NCBI GenBank assembly: GCA_020055645.1
Contig: CM034549.1
Coordinates: forward strand, 31,705,930 to 31,769,929
Source: Tomocerus qinae
Lineage: Eukaryota; Arthropoda; Collembola; Entomobryomorpha; Tomoceridae
Length of the DNA stretch: 64,000 nt
Direction of reading: 5' to 3'
Of the stretch, positions 52,360 to 64,000 are shown in pieces (positions within the stretch are counted from its first letter, which is position 1; each line of letters starts with the position of its first letter). The notes beneath the pieces are model-generated. The model ran no database searches. It worked only from the letters and a program-made list of their open reading frames with translations, and was not told the DNA's origin. Position numbers and translations under genes: made by a program.

Positions 52360-55300
52360 CTAAGCTCTCAAATCAACTCTCTGGGATATAAATACATGGG
52401 GATGGTAGAGGGAAAGCACATGAGACGGAGAAGAGACAAAGGACAGAGACATTACCTAAGCACTTATCTATATGCCGTAGGAAACCAAATATCAGTCACT
52501 TGACTGGCAAAGACATTTCAAAGGGAAAACAAGGATGGTAATATAAGAGCAAGATAAGAAAACCAGAGGAATGAGAATATAGATCAAGATATAGCACCTA
52601 CAAATATTTAAACTAAAAGTGTAAAAGAAAGAACGTAAAAATCTAGATCGCTACCCTACAGATATATACTGGCTATAACTTATACATGTCTGTAGGCACT
52701 ACAAGTCCTACTATAATAATTCAACGTGGTAGACAAAGTCTTAGAAATAATATGTGTGCTTCTCTCTAGGTTCAAGGTTGGACTCAACTATCTAAAACAT
52801 TGATATCTCGTTACTGCTCTAGTCTCTCACTGAATTTAAGTGGTTCACCTATCTAACCACACTCTATGTAGCCATAAGCACTGAACTACTACAATCCACA
52901 ATGCTTTTCACTAGGTAAATGGAACACAAACGCTCGAGTAAACGAAAGAAAACCACAGGTGATCCTATTTTATAGGAATATCTTCCATCTGGAAATAACT
53001 TATACTGGAGACTGGAGCTCGCAAGTAGACTACGCACGGACTTTCTCTTTCCCTCCTCTATTAGCTAAAACATTCTACTTTACACTGCTCAAAATATTTT
53101 ATACCTAATCCTCTAATATACTAATAGGTTGGTTTAGGTACATATAGTTCGAAATTCCGATTCTACCTATATCAATATTGCAACAAATACTAAGTAGAAG
53201 TCGATTTTATTAAAATATTTATCTCTGCAGAATTTGCTAGTCAATATGGAGTCAGTGATTAAAACGAACCTATGTCGGTGAGCATGAAATAATAGAAAAT
53301 GCAATTTAATTTCATTCATTTTACCCTTGGTAAATATTACATGGTGCTTGGGAAATGTGTCTCTTGTTGTGGTAGTTAAAGACGAAAAGCTTTTCTGTTC
53401 GTGCTACGGAGAATGCCTTAATGATTGCCCAGCGTGTGATTTTCTTTGTCATTTCATTAATGCCAGGTGGATATCTGATAAGGTGTCATTACCATAGCTC
53501 GGAAACATAATATCTAGCACACATCATGCTGTTCAGAAATGTTTGGGCAGATTACCATTTTGTTGGGAGCCCTAATCTATTTATTACAAGGGAGTGGGAT
53601 AAGCACCAACACGAAGCTCTGCATGGCTGATTGTCAAAGCTAGAGAATTGTTGCACAACATTAGTAGACACAATCTTGTGAAGTATAAATCCTTGAGCAA
53701 CCTCAAGTATGACAGCCACTTATGAATAAAGTCTTCTTTCATGCAGACATGATTTAAAAGAAAAGTTTAATCGAGTATTTTGTGGCTTCTTTGGCCATGT
53801 CTCTGGTTTTATTGAACAGTTTACAAGACATTGAATGAATGAAGTTTAGACAAGTTGGGTTGATTTGGATGAAGTGTGTTTTACAGCAGTAATAACTAAA
53901 CTACTACAGGCGGGGAGACAATAAGTTGGTTTTGAATCTGACGTACTAGAATCCGAAGTTGGGAACAAATAGAGTCAATTACAACGAGGGAGGTCTCTAT
54001 GGCTTTGCTTAAAGTAGTTATGATACTTTGGCATTTAATTTAGCTCGTTAAGCAAACATTTGTGTGCAAATATTTGGGGAGTAATAGCATATAGTCAATT
54101 GTAGGTCCCTAATCGTAATCGTAGGAATCGACGGGAATTATGTAGTCCAATCGAAGAGATAGGGAGTATGTAGAAAAGTAGGTAAGGGCAACATTATGTA
54201 TTTTGTCTGTGTGCCAAAATGTAGCAATTTCGTCTGAACTGAAAAGGAACTAATGCTTTGAATGACGAGTGTACATTTTTGTAAATCTTTTGAGAATCGC
54301 TGCAGAAGATTTATCTTCTGTTATCTGAAAGAAATATCCCTATATGAGTTGGCAGAGTTTGTTTATGTGCCTACATGGCTGTATTTTCTTTGTGTATTTG
54401 TCAGAATTCTTCCTTGAAAGATATCTCCGCTTAGCTCTGTCTTCAGAAATCCCAGTTTTATTTGCCGTAGTTTAAGTTTCCCCATAAGCATCATGAAGTC
54501 TGAACTGGATCCACAGAAAATTCAAGTGCAACCAGGCTAGAGACATAAAACTTAACGACACTGCTTTCCCTGTTATTCCGATGCTATCTGCTATATTTAA
54601 TGTAGAGTGTAGTAGTAGCTCTACCTACTATTAGTTCTTAGTCCGGATATGAGAATATCAAGTCCACATCCTAAAAGCAGTTGCAATCCCAGTTTTCCTC
54701 ACTCTTATATCATTATGCAACGTAGTGTACCCTCTCCATAGTCCACTCAAGTGCTTTACGTTCCTACTGCTTTATTGCTTATTGTTACTGTTGGGACATT
54801 CAGACTACCTTTTGAATATAGAACTAATAACAGGACACCAACAGGACGGAGCCCAATACTAACCAAATGGCACATTCCCTGATATTATATCTATCTAGCA
54901 CACATTATGCACTATTCTATAGCATTGTGGAAGTTCCAATGTCACCTCCACGAAAATAATAAGGTAAATACTGTATCTACATACAAATGCGATGCAATCT
55001 ACTGATATTGTACCCCATATACAAATAAAACTCAAAATATTGCTACTTTCCCTTTACCTCTTCATACTACTGAATAAACAAAGAGGATACTTATTGAACT
55101 ACTACTTGTATTAGTTTTACATACAAAAGCAAGTACCCAATTGCTGTTACCCACTTACCACTACATAACTTAATAGGCATTCCACCATTCATGCATAGAG
55201 GCTTCTGATATTTTAAATTTATTACTACATTCTCATGTTTTCAGTTGATTTTATGACAACGAGTTAAGGTTAAGGGCTACGGAAATGATACAGTTCCTTT

Positions 55301-58296
55301 ATTGCCCCACTTGTGCCTTTTCTTGCACGCAATACCATTATTGGCATGGCATAACAAGTGAAGAGCTAATAATATTATGGCTTCTGCACTCTGCATGCAC
55401 ATTTTCTAACCTATTAGACCATCTACTACTATTTACCATATCCTGGCCTGTACAAATAAAAACCGTGCAACAAGGTTTAACATCTGCTGTTTACAATCTA
55501 GAATAACATTTGTTATAAGACTACTGAGATGAACTAATCAATACCCAGAAGTCTGAGGGTGGTATACTACAAAGAAATGCCGACTTTTACATCCATGTGT
55601 TATGATTCCTAAACTAATTGTACACTTTTCTATTATGTCATTTAATATTGACCAAGTTATGTAGAGCGAGGAAGGAGTTGTGACAAGAAACGAGATATTT
55701 TTGCTTGACAATAATTTACTGCTAACAATTTGAACAGCTGTACATATCGCATCGTATTTATTGGACATCACATTATTGCGACTTAATTTTGAGATGTTGT
55801 TTCAGGAGTTACTTAAACTAATAATAGAGCAGCCTTTGGCTTGTTATTGCAACTCGTAACATCTATTACTTTTCACAAAGAAGCCCATGGCTGCGTAAAC
55901 CATTAACACAATTATGACATATCTACATCAGCCAGGCAAATTTTCCAAGATCTTATAAAATGTGTATAGAAAACTATGAAAAAATAATAAACATTCTCCT
56001 ATGTTTGTAGAACTCTTTCATGCATTGCTTTACATGCTCCTGATCATCTATAGTGTTTATTGATTCCTCAGGTTTCTCCAGAGTCCACTATTCCATTACA
56101 GTAGCCTTTTAAGCCTCCCCATGCCATCACCTGACTACATCCATCATAAATTATTAAAAACTGCAAACCAAATTACATGGTGCGACAACACACTGAAATA
56201 ACACACGTTAAACCGAAAATGGTTCTCTTTATACGAAATGGAAATGGCAAAAATCATGGCAAATTCATTTACCCTGGTCTTCAAATATTTGTTCGTCAAG
56301 CCTCGGGTCATGTCGTACCTACTTTACAGTGTAGCTTCGAATTTTCATTAAAATTTTATTCAAATCATGCAGTATATCTATCAATTTTAAATTAGCTTTG
56401 TAAACAGAATTTATGCTATACTGATAATACAACTTAGGATATACTTGTCCTTATTATGTATTATGATTAATCTAAGATATCGATCGCAACAAGTGTGAAC
56501 GATGAGAATGTTTATCGTTACGCCCAAGTGCAACAGAATATGTAGTGGAAAGAGTAAATCGAACTTAGTAACATAATCCAAACATATGGCTGTGTACATA
56601 ATGTCCTATGTAAAATAAGTATAAACTAAATAAAGTTGGAATGTCTGTTTACTTTAGTGTTTACTTATGCATGCTCTAACACTAATATTATAATAATATT
56701 AAATATTTAACATCGAGCAGTACATATCTAGAAATACTATGATAATCTTAGGCTAGATTCAATAGAGCTTTGACGCGTCGTTTACATTGCTTTAACATAT
56801 AATGGAGAGAGGAAAGCCGAAGGTGAACTGTGACCTTAGGAGGATTTATTTGGGTCACGTTACGTTTGAATGGCTCAAGTAGAAAGGACAGTCTGTTTAA
56901 AATTTTAAATGTGGTGTCAGTGCTCATTGTGGTGTAACGTTTAAATCCATTGTAAATACATCCCAGACGTGTCTGTAATACGTACGGAGCAATAAAATAT
57001 AAAAGTATCTCTTCTGTAACTTCCCATAGGACTCAAAACCAAAAATGCTCTTTGGTTTACCTACACGTTTGTTCTACTACACTATTTTGTAACTTATGTC
57101 TGTCTGGTCAGGTAAGTACACAGCTACCGAAATTATTTTTCTCCCTTGCTACTTTATCTTCCTAGCAGTTTAAGTTGGAGAGGCGGATAAGTGTGAAAGT
57201 TACTTTCTTTGAGTCCTTGAAAAGGAAAGAAATGTTGAGAATAATCATGTTCAGCCAAGTTATGGCTGAGAGTCGACTATTAAAGAAGAAAGGCATCGCT
57301 ATATTGTAGCACCGGTCGGAACAACGAAAAGAATTTTGCCATTACACTTTGTGTCACCTCGCACTAATTTAATACATTTAAAAGCATTCACCCTTTTGGC
57401 ACTACACCCAACTGAGTTTGTTTTTTGAGCAAATATATCGTGACAGTTTTCTTTTAGAGATTCTAATGCCTGCTCCATCTCGTTACCCTTACATTTTTTA
57501 GCCTCCCACACTCATTGTCTCCTTTTACGGCTCACCGCACAAGTTATGGAGAATTGGGTCCCACTGCACATAAAATAATGGCACTTTAAACATTTGGCTG
57601 ACCGTTAAAAGTGAAAGTAGTTACGACTAAAATCGCACTTGAACTGTCACTTGAATAATCACATTTCTTGAATCATGACATTGTGCACAGTATTACTTCA
57701 TTCACTGCCTCTTGGTACGAGAACTGTAAAATGTCCCTTGAACTAAAAATAAGGTTATAGAAAGGTATAAAATTGTGAAAGCATTTTCAATTAGTGCACA
57801 AAGAATACATAGATGAAACAGATCAACTCCATTTGTTTAGTTTCACGAGGCGGTTCAAAAATAAATTGGCATATAATGCTTTTCCTTCTATGCTTCGTCA
57901 TAGTATGAAAAAGTAGTCATAATTGTAGTAGTAGTATAGAACAAGTATAGAAAACATCCAAACTAAACTAAAATTATGGCGAAAGCACCGGTGAAAGGTA
58001 CTGTATGGAGTTGTAACACAGAAAGAGAAAGTACTATCTGTATTATAGAAAGCTTTACTTAGCAGTACATATGAGACTTTCATATTATGCTGAAACTTTG
58101 CAATTAAAAGTAAACACAGCCACTGCGCAAGAAATTATCCATTCCACTAAAAATGTTAATTAGATAAAATTCATTAATAATTGTTTACTATATAAGTACA
58201 ACCAGATACATATTTTGTTACATACCGTCTTTTACGTATATTATTGACAATTCTTTGGTATAGTTAGCTTCAAAAACGTCTATGACCTATGAGCTA
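52360..58296. other. AT-rich DNA left of the P-like element, no supported gene
   Basis: One minus-strand frame at 57299-57511 (70 codons) has a coding-like look but no recognised family and no start context. Otherwise nothing seen. Confidence 0.35.
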
Positions 58297-58328
58297 TACC
58301 CACACCATTTAATACCCACACCATTTAA
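58297..58328 (+). repeat. two tandem copies of a 16-bp unit
   Basis: TACCCACACCATTTAA occurs twice in direct succession, followed by a (TA)n tract at about 58338-58356, just outside the P-like element. Confidence 0.85.
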
Positions 58329-58372
58329 CTATATATTAATATATATATATATATACTAGAGTCTCAATGATA

Positions 58373-58380
58373 CCTATATC
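58373..58380 (+). repeat. left target-site duplication of the P-like element
   Basis: CCTATATC, identical to 62044-62051. An 8-bp duplication is the hallmark of P-element insertion. Confidence 0.92.
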
Positions 58381-58833
58381 CAACGTGAATAGAAATCATG
58401 GCAACCCTTTTACCCTTTCCCCATACAACGTGAAGACAATAGAACATTTTGCCCTCTTTCTGCAGCCAGTTTGGAATCATTAGGACATTTACCTTAGGGG
58501 AAAACTGGGTGCAGTAGGACTAGTCTTTGGTATACTGCAAATCCTCCAAGATTGAACTGAGAAAGTTTATTTGTCACTGCGAATAGTATTATTCAGTATA
58601 ATGGCAAGTTGTGTGATCAATTTCTGCCTGAACAATCAGCGAAACATCAAATACAATGGCAAACCGCATGTCACTTTCCACAGATTCCCTAAAAATGAAG
58701 TCATGAAAAAGAAATGGATATCTATTTGCAAAATTACAAATAACGATCCTCGTTACTTGTGTAATGCTAAGGTATGCTCGGAGCATTTTCTTCCGAAGGA
58801 CTTTCAAGCTTATGGACGTACTATGACTTTAAC
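58381..58833 (+). repeat. left long terminal inverted repeat of the P-like element
   Basis: It pairs with 61589-62043 read in reverse complement. It is identical for the first 93 bp, then has scattered substitutions and a few small indels. It includes the 5' flank of the transposase and nearly all of its THAP exon, ending at about codon 78. Confidence 0.9.
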
Positions 58834-61268
58834 CAAGGAAGCTATTCCAACACAAAAAATTCCGAGTTAGCTTTGAAATAAAAATGATAATAAATTATGG
58901 TGACCTCAAATATTCATATCTAACCTAATATTCTACATTCATACATGATTACAAAATTATAGGAAAGAGTAAAGAAAGAATTCTGTTAGACAAAATACAG
59001 ACACTCTCAGGCAAAATAGAAAAAATAGCTAAGGAAAATAGCAAGCTGAAACTGCAGCTGGAGGAATCTGAAAAGATGTTATCTAAGCTATTCTCCCCCG
59101 TACAAATCAATATGCTGAAAAATAATATATCAAAAGTAAACTGGACAGCTGCTGAGATATCAAAATCTATACTTTTGAAATGCTTGTCGCCAAAAGCATA
59201 CGAGTTCTTGAGAACAGAGTGGAAGTTGCCGATCCCGTGCCCAAGAACAATAGAAAGGTATAGTGATAAACTTTTTAAGCAATAAATGTGATAGACTCCA
59301 TAATTTATGCATTAGATTTCCCTGCTCTTCTAGACTACCAAATAAACACTAAAATAAATAATGCATTGTAAGTAACACACTGAATTGTGATAAATATTAT
59401 TTTGAATAGGTGGGTTACAGATGTGGACTTTAGTCCAGGGATTTTACACTCCATTTTGAATGTTCTACAAAAAAAATATGAAGATGTACCATACAGAAAT
59501 AGAAGTTGCGCCATTGGTTTCGATGAAATGTCTGTAGATAGTTATCTATGCTACGATCCTAAAGATGACAAAATATTAGGACCACATAAAAAGCTACTAG
59601 TAATTGCCATCAGAGGGATATATGATGAATGGAAACATCCCATTTATTACAATTTCGACACAAATCTAACTAGTACGATATTGAATGAAGTCATTACAGA
59701 AATTCAACGCGCGGGTTTAAATGTAGTGGGTATGAGTCTTAAAAATTACTGAACTGAATTAAAAAATTTATATAAACTTACATAAATGTCATTTTTCATA
59801 CGTTTTAGGCATGGTTAGTGATTTAGCTCCAACGAACAGGGGATTATGGGCTAATTACGGGAAAATTACTGAAGAGAAACCATACATCTTAAATGTGGTA
59901 ACGGGAGCTCCCATTTGGATATTTGCGGACTTCCCGCATCTACTCAAGCTATTTAGAAACAACATATTTGATCATGGATTCCTACTAACTAATGGCCATA
60001 CAATTTTGCTGTCAGATTTTCAAGAATTGGTGAATGCAACTAAGTCTGAGCTAAGCACTTCGTGGAAAGTTTGTCAGAAGCACTTAGATGTTGTGGGTAA
60101 AGAACGAATGAACGTTAGATATGCTTTCGAAACACTTTCGCGGACGACAGCTCAAAACTTTGAAAAATACTTATCAAAGCCTGAAGTTGCAGAGTTTATC
60201 AGACTTATTAATGACGCTGCGGATATACTGAATAGTCGTTTTCCAAACAACAAAAATCCACTGAAGTCAGGCTATGGAGAACATTTGGTTCATCAAGATA
60301 TGGTGCTTGACAAATTTGCAGCTGAAATCCGAGAAATGAGAGCCTTCGATAAAAGATCAAAAAGTGGAATCAAGAAAAGTATGATGCCTTTCCAGAAGGG
60401 TTTACTTATAACCATTGCTTCTCTTCGAGGTCTTTATCATCAACTGAATCAAGATTCTTTCAAAACTAAATACATACTTACCGCACGGCTCAATCAGGAT
60501 TATCTGGAAAATATTTTTAGTTCGATTAGAGGTCTTGGAGTGTTCAACCAGAACCCTTCACCAATAGAATGCAAATTTCGTCTTAAAAGCTTGGCCCTAA
60601 CAAAGTGTTTAAGTCTGTCGAAAAAAACATCAGTTAATTCAAGTAAAAATGACAATGGATTGATTCAAAGTGACATTCTACATTGTTTGAGAGAGCGCTC
60701 CGTCAACACAGCAATTTCTATTGAAAATAAATGGTCGTTTGAGGCTGCAGAAGCTTTCGTTGTATTAGATGTTCAAGAATACAACGATGAAATCGAAGAA
60801 ATTAACGCAGAAAATTGGGAGGAGTTTTGTGACTCGCTTACTGTTTCAGAGGAAACGGAATTTGGAGGTCAGGAGTACATTTGTGGATATCTTGCATCCA
60901 AACTTAAGAAACATTTTCCAAATCTAGAAATGGTAGAAGCAGGGAGAAATCCACCTAGTTGGACTCAGGAAATTTCTAGATATAACCTGACAATTCCTTC
61001 ATATGAGTTTCTGAATGCTTTCCGTAAAATGAATAAGATATTTATTCAGTTCCATTCTTCAGACAAGTGGAACATTAACAGAAAAGCAGGAGTTATGAAG
61101 CATTTGGAAACTGCACTCGGAGAGAAATATCCTGAACTTCCCACAAAGGTGATCTCCCTGTTTGTTCGAACAAGAACTCACATTAGAATAAAATACCTGA
61201 ACTCACTGATTAAAGGAAATCGCAGTCAAGCCGCATATATGCAACGAGTTCTTCGTAGCAATGTGTAG
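58601..61268 (+). CDS. P-element-type transposase with THAP domain
   Basis: Exons 58601-58865, 58963-59257, 59410-59729 and 59809-61268 join in phase through GT-AG introns to 779 residues (Drosophila P is about 750). P transposase cuts and pastes its element using GTP as a cofactor. The N-terminus is a C2CH THAP zinc finger that binds DNA (Cys4, Cys9, HRFPKN, Trp48, Cys66, His69, EAIPT). Next comes a charged, leucine-containing coiled coil at about 90-125, then a helix-turn-helix-like stretch with KCLSPKAYEFLR and TIERW. The RNase H-like core has candidate catalytic acids Asp225 (GFDEM), Asp298 (VSDLAPTNRGLW) and Glu527 (DYLENIFSSIRG); their spacing is close to what I recall for Drosophila P. 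The start is the first ATG, directly before the THAP signature. No inactivating change seen. No canonical polyadenylation signal was found after the stop. Confidence 0.93.
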
Positions 61269-61588
61269 TACACATTTACTTACTGTAAAAATCTTCTATA
61301 CCTTGCAGAGTTAACAGTTATTCATTGGTGAGTAGTAATTGTGTTTACGAGTTTCTATTTTGTGTTGCATTGCATTCTTATTTGTTTATATTTCCTTGCA
61401 TTGCTAGTAAATGCTTTGTGTTTTAGTCAAAACTTGTAGTTTCATAATCCTAGTTGTACTACTTTCTTACTTGTTAGCTATATAATAGGATAATAGGCTA
61501 TGTGCAAACTTGGAGGAAACGGAGGACACGAGATGTCAGATGTGAGATGAAACTTTCTCCTAAACATTAGTTAGTCATTTTGCAAATA
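61269..61588 (+). other. 3' flank of the transposase gene inside the element
   Basis: AT-rich, about 320 bp between the stop codon and the right inverted repeat. No AATAAA and no open frame of interest seen. Confidence 0.5.
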
Positions 61589-61824
61589 GTTAAGGTCATA
61601 GTACGTCCATAAGCTTGAAAGTCCTTGGGAAGAAACTGCTCCTCCGAGCATACCTTAGCATTACACAAGTAACGAGGATCCTTATTTGTAATTTTGCAAA
61701 TAGATATCCATTTCCATTTCATGACTTCATTTTTAGGAAACCTGTGGAAAGTGACATGCGGTTTGCCATTGTAATTGATGTTTCGCAGATTGTTCAGACA
61801 GAAACTGATCACACAACTTGCCAT
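61567..61824 (-). pseudogene. inverted, decayed THAP exon copy in the right terminal repeat
   Basis: Read on the minus strand, an ATG at 61824 opens a frame that matches the THAP exon of the transposase almost throughout (MASCVISFCLNN, HRFPKN, PRYLCNAKVCSE). A three-base insertion and a substitution turn CSEHF into CSEEQF, removing the fourth zinc ligand. The match stops at 61589, so the EAIPT box and the donor site are missing and the frame soon ends. It is the right-end partner of the left repeat, not an independent gene. Confidence 0.85.
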
Positions 61825-62043
61825 TCTACTCAATAATATTATTCGCAGTGTTAAATTAACTTCCTCAGTTCAATCTTGGAGAATTTGCAGTGTACCAAAG
61901 ACTAGTCTTACTGCACCCAGTTTTCCCCTTAGATGATGTCCTAATGATTTCAAACTGGCTGCAGAAAGAGGGCAAAATGTTCTATTGTCTTCACGTTGTA
62001 TGGGGAAAGGGTAAAAGGGTTGCCATGATTTCTATTCACGTTG
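61589..62043 (-). repeat. right long terminal inverted repeat of the P-like element
   Basis: Reverse complement of 58381-58833 with a few indels; ends with ATTCACGTTG, the inverted form of the left end. Confidence 0.9.
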
Positions 62044-62051
62044 CCTATATC
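62044..62051 (+). repeat. right target-site duplication of the P-like element
   Basis: CCTATATC, identical to 58373-58380. Confidence 0.92.
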
Positions 62052-64000
62052 TGTATTTACAAGATATTGTAAGATTAGACAGCTATAGCAATTTTTAGGA
62101 GTCGTCTATTGAAATCAACAAAAGTCAACACATGCATTATACCATTTTGTATGTACGCTAAAGAAATTAAGGATTGCATTCACGTGCCAAATGCAGAAGC
62201 CTATTCTCATCTGGAAATTTTTCCATGCTTTATCGTCTCTCACACTGTTGACTTCGTTTGTGCATTTCAATGAGATTGCAACTTATCTATACTTAGATAT
62301 CTCCGTTATAGTATAGTTGGCCTTTTTCCATGGAATGGAGTGCAGGAATTGGTATACAAATATCCATTCATCATTTCTTGTCCCAGATATTTACATACCA
62401 AGTCCATAGTTATTGGAGAATAGAAAAGTACTCCTTTCCTCTCTGAATACAAATATAGGATGGGAAATTATTATGTAAAAAGGATATGTAAAGATAATGC
62501 AAATGGCAAATACTACAACACAAAATTCGATTTATAGCATTTCTAGATTCCTACTTCGCTATAAAAAAGGATGGACAAAGGTTCGTCCGTTTCTCCCGTG
62601 GTATTTAAATCTACAGATTCAAAGTAATTAAATAGATCGATGTACCATGTTAATATTCATGTAGTACCTACTCACCATAAAAATAATATACAGAAAGAAG
62701 GCTGTGTGTATAAAGCGAGGGTTTTGGAGGGAACCTACTTTAATATATTAAAGAGTGGAGGCAACTGTTCCATAGCTGCATAGTTCATTGCAGGAAGACG
62801 TAATGGTTTTGTAGTTTGTAATTTGTAATATATGGGAATAGGAAATTGTATTCAGAATTTATATAGTCTATAATAAAATATCCTGTTAAGGAAGGATTGC
62901 TACAAGATTATAATATATGGACCAATTATGCAGAGAGAGCGCTATGAGAGAAAAATGGAAAAAATGAATGTAAATATTAGAATTGAAAGCTACCTAATGC
63001 ATCTCAATTCTATTCAAAGTATATAGCCATAGTTGCTATTGCTATGTACTTATACATATGATACAGGAAAAGGCTGGAAACAGAGACTGATGATTGCAGC
63101 CCTAGTATTAAGACTGAACAGAGCCGACGAGTCGGGAGTCCAAATCAAGATTCACTTTTCTATGCCAGTTTTGTGCTCTAGATTATTACGCTACAAAAGG
63201 AAAACAGGAGTGTAGTTGATTTTCCTTTTTTGCCTACAGAAGACTTTAATATTTGCTCTTGTGGTAGTAGTAAATTACAATAAGAATGGCAAGCATACTT
63301 AAGCATCCGTACCTAGCCACAGTATATCTCTACCTATATTAGCATCTACGTTGCCACATGCGACCCCTGCTGCTCTGAGGATGTAATATATGTGTACTCT
63401 GTGCTCCGCCAAATGGATGAACTGAAAGAATCACATTTTGCAAGGAACTGTTGGGTTAAGAAGATAAGTTGGGCCAAAACTGTGAGACAGAGTTCTACTT
63501 TTTCACCAGTCACCCCGACTATTTCAGAACGTGGGACGAATATATTTAGCGTCCTCATGAGTCTTATAGAATCAACTGCTTACTTATTCCTTACTATATT
63601 CACTATAGTGGATGGGAACCACAATGTGCCACCTTGTGCTTTGCTTACTTCATTTGTACTATAGCCAAATAAGCCAAAGCTAAATGATAGTTGGATTTGA
63701 ATGTGGGTTTGCTTATTGCTTGCCAAATGCCAACTCTGTGGAATACTTGCTTTCAGTACTGTAAATACTTTTCTATTTACAAGCATCTTTTTATGCACAA
63801 GACTCAACTTTAGCTATTTGCAATGTGAATGTACTTGCCTTGATCACATGTTAAGACTCCAACTTTCATGTGCACATAAATACATCCATGTACATCAAAT
63901 CATTCTGCCTCATGCCATTTACTCTCTTGCAGTCCAAATTCAATTAAGTTTGTCGTTACGTACGTTGTGTTCATTACCGGTGATTAAAGGATAATTCATT
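62052..64000. other. AT-rich DNA to the right edge, no supported gene
   Basis: Short open frames occur on both strands at 63.3-64.0 kb, overlapping each other. None has splice context or family resemblance. Confidence 0.35.

Larger units (their letters stand above)
58381..62043 (+). mobile_element. complete P-element-superfamily DNA transposon, apparently autonomous
   Basis: A 3663-bp element flanked by the exact 8-bp direct repeat CCTATATC. Both ends begin CAACGTGAATAGAAATCATG when read inward, and inverted repeats continue for about 455 bp. It contains one four-exon transposase gene on the plus strand with no stop codon or frameshift in any exon. The four-exon, three-intron layout is that of the Drosophila P element. 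The outermost 93 bp of the two ends are identical by eye, and the target duplication is perfect, which suggests a fairly recent insertion. It lies upstream of, or in a 5' intron of, the minus-strand gene. Confidence 0.93.

Noticed and set aside
61890-62072. Plus-strand frame across the right end of the P-like element
   Set aside because: It is the reverse strand of the non-coding part of the terminal repeat.
1-64000. tRNA, rRNA or CRISPR features
   Set aside because: I looked for T-loop-like signatures, long conserved rRNA words and regularly spaced repeats and saw none. A covariance-model scan for tRNAs would settle it.

Overview
The window is nuclear DNA of an animal, most likely an insect or other arthropod. 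It is AT-rich, its coding exons are short and split by GT-AG introns, the genes are of metazoan families (ELOVL, DDX19/Dbp80, SIAH/Sina, a multi-pass transmembrane gene), and it carries a P-element and a hAT-type MITE. The species cannot be named from the sequence.

Layout. (1) 1-916, + strand: the last four exons seen of a divergent ELOVL-type fatty-acid elongase, cut by the left edge. (2) 1689-4006, + strand: a complete eight-exon DEAD-box RNA helicase of the DDX19/Dbp80 mRNA-export family (504 aa). (3) About 5.8 kb to at least 39.9 kb, - strand: a very long gene pieced together here from ten short exons whose splice phases agree. It encodes a glycosylated ectodomain, seven hydrophobic segments and a Ser/Pro-rich loop of about 280 residues, and most resembles PRRT3/PRRT4-type proteins as I recall them. 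Two further exons (5766-5816 and 52220-52359) are tentative. (4) 7892-10332, + strand: a complete five-exon SIAH/Sina-like E3 ubiquitin ligase (333 aa), nested antisense in one intron of gene 3. Its last intron carries a 712-bp hAT-type MITE (9189-9900) with a perfect 8-bp target duplication. (5) 58381-62043: a complete P-element-superfamily transposon of 3663 bp with a perfect 8-bp target duplication, inverted terminal repeats of about 455 bp and an uninterrupted four-exon transposase model of 779 aa (THAP domain, coiled coil, DDE-type catalytic acids).

The rest, chiefly 17-21 kb, 21-26 kb, 30-39 kb, 40-52 kb and 52-58 kb, is AT-rich intron or intergenic DNA. I see no further gene in it that I can defend. 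The genes do not form a pathway; the main relationships are nesting of the SIAH-like gene inside the long gene and insertion of two DNA transposons.

The most notable object is the P-like element. Its terminal repeats have grown to enclose the whole first (THAP) exon, so the right end holds an inverted, decayed THAP copy, and its intron 3 would give a THAP-only truncated protein if retained.
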